Shown piece after piece: positions 5,616 to 8,595 of a DNA stretch of 8,595 nt. The notes beneath the pieces are model-generated. The model did not search any database, was not told the DNA's origin, and worked only from the letters and a program-made list of their open reading frames with translations. The stretch comes from Acidobacteriota bacterium (lineage in GTDB: Bacteria > Acidobacteriota > HRBIN11), in NCBI GenBank assembly GCA_025061865.1, contig JANXAA010000076.1:1-8595 (forward strand), read 5' to 3'. A program made the translations under genes and the position numbers. The number at the start of each line of letters is the position of its first letter. Position 1 is the first letter of the stretch.

Positions 5616-6695
5616 ATGGACATCGACGTGCGGACTTGTCTCGGTCAGTTCCTCTGGGTTGGCCTGGAGGGAATTGAGTTGGCTCCACACGAGCGAGAAT
5701 TCCTCCGGGACGTGCGGCCCGGCGGCATCATCCTGTTTCGGCGTAACGTCGATCATGTGGACCAACTCGGTCAGCTTATCGAGGACGTCTACCAGACCGT
5801 CGGGTGGCCGCCCCCGTGGATCGCCGTCGACGAGGAGGGCGGCCGGGTGCAGCGTCTGGAGGGCATCCTGCCGGCCCTGCCGTCGGCACACTGGCTGAGT
5901 CAAACAGCTGGATTTCCCTATGAACGCTATCACGAGCTTGTCGCCGAATGCCTCTTCCATTTGGGCATTCGGGTCAATCTATACCCGGTCTTAGACCTAT
6001 GTCAGCCGAATAGCTGGATGCACGGGCTCGAACGCTGTATCGCCGCCGACCCCCGGGTCGTCGTCTGGCAAGCTCGGCTCATCGCTCGAGCCTACCGTCG
6101 GCGGGGTGTGGCCCTCTGCATGAAGCACTTTCCCGGCTTGGGCCGGGCCATCCAGGATACCCACGTGGGCCGAGCCGTCGTCCCCGTCGATGAGGCGACT
6201 CTTTGGGCCACGGACCTTCGGCCCTTCCGGGCCCTGGCCCGGTGGATTCCGATGACGATGGTCGCCCACGCCGAGTATCCCGTCTGGGACTCAGGCATCC
6301 CGGCCTCCCTGTCAGCTCGGGTCTATGATGTCCTGCGCCAACGGCTTCGCTACTCGGGCCTGGTCCTGACCGACGACCTTCAGATGGATGCTGTGGCCCG
6401 TCGGTGGAGCCCTGTGGAAGCCGCCCGGATCGCTTTCCGGGCCGGAGCCGACGGCCTCCTGTTCGCCCACGGCCTGACCTCGGCTGACCTAGCTCTGGCC
6501 GAAATCCGTGCCCACCTAGCCCATCAGGCTGAGCCGACCTTAGTCGTCCGCATCCGTCGAATCCTACGTTGGAAGACTCGGTACTTGCGGGAGCCGCTAC
6601 GAGTCGTGCGGGCGAAGTTCAGCACTGCTCGTCGTCGGCTGACAGGTCTACTGGACGCCTTCGGGTGGCCCGCGGCGGAAACGGTCGACAGGTAG
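5616..6695 (+). CDS. nagZ: Beta-N-acetylhexosaminidase, GH3 family (NagZ-type)
   Basis: A cytoplasmic glycosidase that removes N-acetylglucosamine from muropeptides during cell-wall recycling. The 359 residues show PGGIILFRRN (35-44), AVDEEGGRVQRL (70-81), NLYPVLDL (121-128), KHFPGLGRAIQDTH (170-183) and the nucleophile motif LTDDLQMDAV (251-260), with D253 as the expected nucleophile. The D181-T-H183 pair corresponds to the NagZ Asp-His general acid/base dyad. The usual KHFPGHG reads KHFPGLG here, with L175 replacing His; the DTH dyad is kept, so activity is likely. No signal peptide is seen. The C-terminal 50 residues are Arg-rich. The last codons and TAG stop fall in an octamer array. The ATG is 30 nt after the upstream stop with a weak ribosome binding site; an intrinsic terminator follows. 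Confidence 0.92.
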   Translation: MDIDVRTCLGQFLWVGLEGIELAPHEREFLRDVRPGGIILFRRNVDHVDQLGQLIEDVYQTVGWPPPWIAVDEEGGRVQRLEGILPALPSAHWLSQTAGFPYERYHELVAECLFHLGIRVNLYPVLDLCQPNSWMHGLERCIAADPRVVVWQARLIARAYRRRGVALCMKHFPGLGRAIQDTHVGRAVVPVDEATLWATDLRPFRALARWIPMTMVAHAEYPVWDSGIPASLSARVYDVLRQRLRYSGLVLTDDLQMDAVARRWSPVEAARIAFRAGADGLLFAHGLTSADLALAEIRAHLAHQAEPTLVVRIRRILRWKTRYLREPLRVVRAKFSTARRRLTGLLDAFGWPAAETVDR

Positions 6696-6720
6696 GCAGG
6701 TGGGCGGTCGGCAGGGTCGG
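6687..6720 (+). repeat. Octamer array, left arm of inverted pair
   Basis: CAG/CGG cores recur with spacing 8, 8 and 7 (ACAG 6688, GCAG 6696, GCGG 6704, GCAG 6711), the same word family as 4501-4548. The NagZ TAG stop (6693-6695) lies within it. Positions 6691-6714 match the reverse complement of 6880-6904 at 22 of 24 aligned bases with one gap. Confidence 0.7.
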
Positions 6721-6745
6721 AAAGCAAGCCCCCGCTTGCTTTTCG
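6718..6745 (+). terminator. Intrinsic terminator after nagZ
   Basis: AAAGCAAGC (6721-6729) pairs perfectly with GCTTGCTTT (6734-6742) around a CCCC loop. The stem can extend outward through G-T, G-C and C-G pairs to 6718/6745. The arm ends in four T residues (6740-6743). It lies 23 nt after the nagZ stop. The U tract is short, but position and stem quality support termination of the glycosylase-nagZ transcript. Confidence 0.6.
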
Positions 6746-6787
6746 GTGGTGTCCATGAGGGAGGCGTACAAAGGAGGCCGTCCCTCC

Positions 6788-6862
6788 GCAGGGACAGATG
6801 TCATTCCCGCCGAAGACGATGCTGATCCCGTGCCCACAAGCAGGGACGCTTACAATCCCGCC
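6788..6862. repeat. Degenerate direct repeat inside the 6687-6908 segment
   Basis: GCAGGGAC followed by a variable middle and then TCCCGCC occurs at 6788-6811 and again at 6840-6862, 52 nt apart. The first copy also forms a 6-bp hairpin, GTCCCT/AGGGAC, at 6780-6795, and the second an AAGC/GCTT stem at 6838-6851. No gene is recognisable between nagZ and the next CDS. Two imperfect copies are too few for a CRISPR. Confidence 0.4.
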
Positions 6863-6868
6863 CTTCCT

Positions 6869-6908
6869 TAACTGCCTATCTGCCGACCGACCCACCTGAC
6901 GACCGACC
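6869..6908 (-). repeat. Octamer array, right arm, opposite orientation
   Basis: Read on the minus strand from 6908 down, five consecutive 8-mers appear: GGTCGGTC, GTCAGGTG, GGTCGGTC, GGCAGATA and GGCAGTTA. This is the same word family and period as the arrays at 4501-4548 and 6687-6720. Together with the left arm it gives imperfect inverted ends to a segment of about 220 nt that contains the terminator and the degenerate repeats. Confidence 0.7.
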
Positions 6909-6950
6909 CTTTTTCGGCACGCGCCTTGCAAGTAGGCCGGGACCTATCTC

Positions 6951-6956
6951 GGAGGT
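6951..6956 (+). promoter_or_regulatory. Strong Shine-Dalgarno GGAGGT
   Basis: GGAGGT lies five bases before the ATG at 6962 and fixes that start. Most other genes in the window have weak or no recognisable ribosome binding sites, so this gene may be translated more strongly. I found no convincing promoter between the octamer array and this site. Confidence 0.75.
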
Positions 6957-6961
6957 AAGCG

Positions 6962-7855
6962 ATGAAGACGTTCGATCGGAGAAGCTTGGGGATGGCGGCC
7001 GCGATGGTCGTCCTGGCCTTTTGCGTGGCCTGCACCCCGGCCTATGCATACAAGAAGCGCCACGGCGGCTATGCCTATGAGGGGGCCTATGCCGCGCCGG
7101 TCGGTGTCTTTGCGGAATTGCAGTACTACGGGACATGGGTCTCCGTCCCGCCTTTCGGATACTGTTGGCGACCCTGGGTCGTGGCGGGCTGGCGGCCCTA
7201 TCTCTATGGGCATTGGATATGGACGCGATACGGCTGGTTCTGGGTTTCCTATGAACCCTTCGGTTGGATCGTCTATCACTACGGCCGATGGCTGTTCCAC
7301 CCCGTCTATGGATGGCTCTGGGTCCCGGACTATACGTGGGGACCGGCGTGGGTCCAGTGGGTCGTTGTCGGGACATACATCGGATGGGCACCCTTGCCAC
7401 CCCCAGGATGGAGCACGCCCGCCCCTTGGCCCGACGGGGGATATTACGGCAATGACGACGACTACGATACCGACGGACCCTACCCGGGACCTTACGGCTA
7501 CGGACCCGGGCCGGCTCGACCCCGCGTGACAGCCCACCTATGGGTCTTCGTCCCAGTCCAGGAATTCACCCGGGACAACGTGGCCCGGTACGTTCGAACC
7601 CCAGCCTTCCCGCGCGACTCTAATCTAAGAGTCGAGCGACGGGCCCCGGACGTCCGAGAGGTCGAGCGACTGGTGGGACAGCCGATCAGGCCTGTTCCTT
7701 TGGAATGGATGAGAGCAGACGATGGCGCCGCGAGGAGGATTCAGCCACCTCGGCTACCGCAGAGCGAAGAGCAGCGAGTGGAATCATACCGTCCAATGGT
7801 CGAACGGGAAGTGTTGCGACCCCAAGAAAAGCCGAGGTTTCGGCCTCGAGAGTAG
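6962..7855 (+). CDS. Secreted Trp/Tyr-rich DUF6600-type protein
   Basis: A 297-residue protein of unknown function. Residues 1-29 look like a signal peptide: basic start, hydrophobic core MAAAMVVLAF (11-20), and cleavage expected after AYA (27-29). Residues 54-150 carry 17 tryptophans plus many Tyr and Gly, in repeats such as WRPYLYGHWIWT (77-88), GWFWVSYEPFGW (91-102) and YGWLWVPDYTWGPAWVQW (116-133), ending in YIGWAPLPPPGW (139-150). This pattern is that of the DUF6600 family of exported proteins with a YGxW(x)W-type repeat; no member's activity is known to me. A Gly/Pro/Asp/Tyr-rich linker follows (about 157-187), then a more ordinary, Arg- and Pro-rich C-terminal part. The location is probably periplasmic or cell-surface. 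C21 and C24 sit in the hydrophobic core, but the flanks fit a lipobox poorly. The start is supported by a strong ribosome binding site. Confidence 0.85.
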   Translation: MKTFDRRSLGMAAAMVVLAFCVACTPAYAYKKRHGGYAYEGAYAAPVGVFAELQYYGTWVSVPPFGYCWRPWVVAGWRPYLYGHWIWTRYGWFWVSYEPFGWIVYHYGRWLFHPVYGWLWVPDYTWGPAWVQWVVVGTYIGWAPLPPPGWSTPAPWPDGGYYGNDDDYDTDGPYPGPYGYGPGPARPRVTAHLWVFVPVQEFTRDNVARYVRTPAFPRDSNLRVERRAPDVREVERLVGQPIRPVPLEWMRADDGAARRIQPPRLPQSEEQRVESYRPMVEREVLRPQEKPRFRPRE

Positions 7856-7878
7856 GACACCAGGTAGCGAGCCCTGAC

Positions 7879-7907
7879 TTGCCAACCCGGGGGAAAAGTC
7901 CTATATA
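7879..7907 (+). promoter_or_regulatory. Candidate promoter with palindromic TATA-like -10
   Basis: TTGCCA (7879-7884; 5 of 6 matches to TTGACA) is 17 bases from TATATA (7902-7907; 4 of 6 matches to TATAAT). The -10 lies within the perfect 12-nt palindrome CCTATATATAGG (7900-7911), which could also bind a dimeric regulator. Initiation near 7914 would read into the hairpin at 7980-8014, with no recognisable gene between. Confidence 0.4.
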
Positions 7908-7913
7908 TAGGGT

Positions 7914-8040
7914 GACCAATGCTCTTATTACCCCAAACCCCAGCCAAGCCCCGTGATTAAGCGCCACCTGGGGCCCCGATGGGATCGTGACTCCCCCTCC
8001 CGGTCACGATCCCACCCCCTCCTCCTTTTCTTCTTTTCTT
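7914..8040 (+). ncRNA. Candidate small RNA between a promoter and a terminator
   Basis: This is inferred from position only. A promoter match at 7879-7907 is followed about 70 nt later by a strong hairpin with a pyrimidine tail, with no credible open frame between. The predicted RNA of about 125 nt would have an upstream stem, CCCCAG (7938-7943) with CTGGGG (7968-7973), and the 12-bp terminator stem. It matches no RNA family I recognise. The alternative is that the hairpin simply terminates the upstream DUF6600 gene. Confidence 0.25.
7980..8040 (+). terminator. Terminator-like 12-bp hairpin with long pyrimidine tail
   Basis: TGGGATCGTGAC (7980-7991) pairs perfectly with GTCACGATCCCA (8003-8014) around an 11-nt, mostly C/T loop. 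It is followed by 26 uninterrupted pyrimidines (8015-8040), C-rich at first and then TTTTCTTCTTTTCTT. The stem is strong. The U-rich part starts about ten bases after the stem, farther than in a textbook terminator. It lies 125 nt after the DUF6600 stop and probably separates that unit from the next gene. Confidence 0.6.
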
Positions 8041-8228
8041 GGGGAAGCCCGCTATATATACCCCAATCGACGCTTTATGTCAAATCGACCCGGATCTCGG
8101 GGACCCTTTTAAAAATTTGCCCCTCGAAAGTCACGGAACGCCGCAAAATTCACCAAGCGAATCCCTGACGCCGACGCAAGCTGAGACTACGCCGGACGGC
8201 CCATTTGTGTCCCCGGCAAGGAGGATAT
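8041..8228. other. Non-coding stretch with a second TATATATA element
   Basis: No supportable gene or RNA is seen. GGGGAAGCCCG then CTATATATA (8041-8060) matches 7890-7909 at 15 of 20 positions, giving two similar G-run plus TATA elements either side of the terminator hairpin. This second copy lacks a -35. An AT-rich patch, TTTTAAAAATTT (8107-8118), stands out in this GC-rich DNA. Small open frames here look random. Confidence 0.4.
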
Positions 8229-8258
8229 TTGACGGGCACCGGGAGACACTTGTAAGAT
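8229..8258 (+). promoter_or_regulatory. Candidate sigma70-type promoter for the MBL-fold gene
   Basis: TTGACG (8229-8234; 5 of 6 matches to TTGACA) is 18 bases from TAAGAT (8253-8258; 4 of 6 matches to TATAAT). A start near 8265 would give a short leader of about 20 nt containing the GAGGGG ribosome binding site (8274-8279), seven bases before the ATG at 8287. Spacing to the gene is good, so this is the most convincing promoter in the window. Confidence 0.5.
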
Positions 8259-8286
8259 AGCCGGCCCAAAGTCGAGGGGCCTACGT

Positions 8287-8595
8287 ATGGCCAGAAAGGC
8301 GGGTATGGTCCTCCGCTTCCGGGGCGTTCGGGGCAGTCATCCTGTGCCAGGGCCGCGTACGGTCCGATACGGGGGGAACACGTCTTGCGTAGAAGTCCAA
8401 GCCGGCGGGCATCGGATTCTATTAGACGCGGGGACGGGCATCATCTCCTTAGGCGACGAGCTGTTTCAAGCGCAGGTCACGCCGCAGGCAGAGACGGCCG
8501 TCGCCGAGTCCATCGTCCTCACCATCCTGTTCAGTCATACGCATTATGACCATACGCAGGGCTTGCCTTTTTTCAAACCCATTTTTTTGCCCTCA
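8287..8595 (+). CDS. MBL-fold metallo-hydrolase, 5' part (cut by window edge)
   Basis: The first 103 residues of a metallo-beta-lactamase-fold protein that continues past the window. The opening FRGVRGSHPVPGP (11-23) and VRYGGNTSCVEV (26-37) are typical of a widespread group of RNase Z/PhnP-like MBL hydrolases, some of which act on nucleic acids or cyclic phosphodiesters. ILLDAGTG (44-51) and the metal-binding HxHxDH motif SHTHYDHTQG (83-92; H84, H86, D88, H89) are intact. Substrate cannot be told from this part. The ATG is supported by GAGGGG seven bases upstream; Met7 is a possible alternative start, immediately before the conserved LRFRGVRGS block. A promoter candidate lies just upstream, so the gene probably has its own transcript. 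Confidence 0.9.
   Translation, partial: MARKAGMVLRFRGVRGSHPVPGPRTVRYGGNTSCVEVQAGGHRILLDAGTGIISLGDELFQAQVTPQAETAVAESIVLTILFSHTHYDHTQGLPFFKPIFLPS

Noticed and set aside
6788..6862. Two-copy repeat considered as a degenerate CRISPR
   Set aside because: Only two imperfect copies, with a diverged centre and no cas genes in the window.
6524..6931. Minus-strand frame of 135 codons spanning nagZ end and the array-bounded segment
   Set aside because: Part is antisense to nagZ and the rest translates repeats and the terminator; no start context or domain supports it.
6962..7048. Lipoprotein signal for the DUF6600-type protein
   Set aside because: The cysteines C21 and C24 lack a proper lipobox; an ordinary AxA cleavage site at 27-29 fits better.
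8077..8112. Eleven-codon frame that might be a leader peptide
   Set aside because: No ribosome binding site, no promoter upstream and no attenuator structure after it.
7953..8168. 71-codon plus-strand frame after the DUF6600 gene
   Set aside because: It runs through the terminator hairpin and pyrimidine tract (the LLLFFF stretch is the translated tail) and has no ribosome binding site or known motif.

Overview
The window is GC-rich bacterial DNA carrying seven protein genes, all read left to right. Bacterial origin is shown by a type IV prepilin peptidase, a GH3/NagZ glycosidase, a family-5 uracil-DNA glycosylase and a D-Ala-D-Ala-ligase-type ATP-grasp domain. Codon use leans strongly to GTC, CTC, GCC and CGG. 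The 4Fe-4S family-5 uracil-DNA glycosylase is commonest in thermophiles and some high-GC lineages, so an uncultivated, possibly thermophilic bacterium is a reasonable guess. Nothing here fixes the phylum.

Layout: (1) 6-1952, a fused SAM-methyltransferase plus Ddl-like ATP-grasp ligase; (2) 1953-2300, a structured intergenic region; (3) 2301-3110, prepilin peptidase; (4) 3112-3206, a three-copy inverted-repeat block; (5) 3247-4593, a UMF1/Atg22-like MFS transporter whose 3' end runs into an 8-nt-period tandem array; (6) 4594-4862, a gap with a promoter candidate and a hairpin repeat that also occurs at 2128-2158; (7) 4863-5585, family-5 uracil-DNA glycosylase, ending inside a 13-bp inverted repeat; (8) 5616-6695, NagZ-type beta-N-acetylhexosaminidase, whose stop codon sits in another octamer array; (9) 6687-6908, a segment bounded by oppositely oriented octamer arrays with an intrinsic terminator just inside its left edge; (10) 6962-7855, a secreted Trp/Tyr-rich DUF6600-type protein; (11) 7856-8286, a non-coding stretch with two promoter candidates and a strong terminator-like hairpin, possibly a small RNA; (12) 8287 to the edge, the start of an MBL-fold hydrolase.

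The proteins look like ordinary accessory and housekeeping functions and do not form one pathway. Two touch peptidoglycan-type chemistry (the Ddl-like ligase and NagZ), but they are far apart. The most unusual signal is in the DNA between genes: 8-nt-period GGCAGGT-type arrays in three places, a separate roughly 31-nt hairpin repeat in two places, and a tendency for palindromes or arrays to lie on gene 3' ends, where they supply C-terminal codons or stop codons. I see no CRISPR array, tRNA, rRNA or transposase gene. No known defence or mobile system is recognisable.
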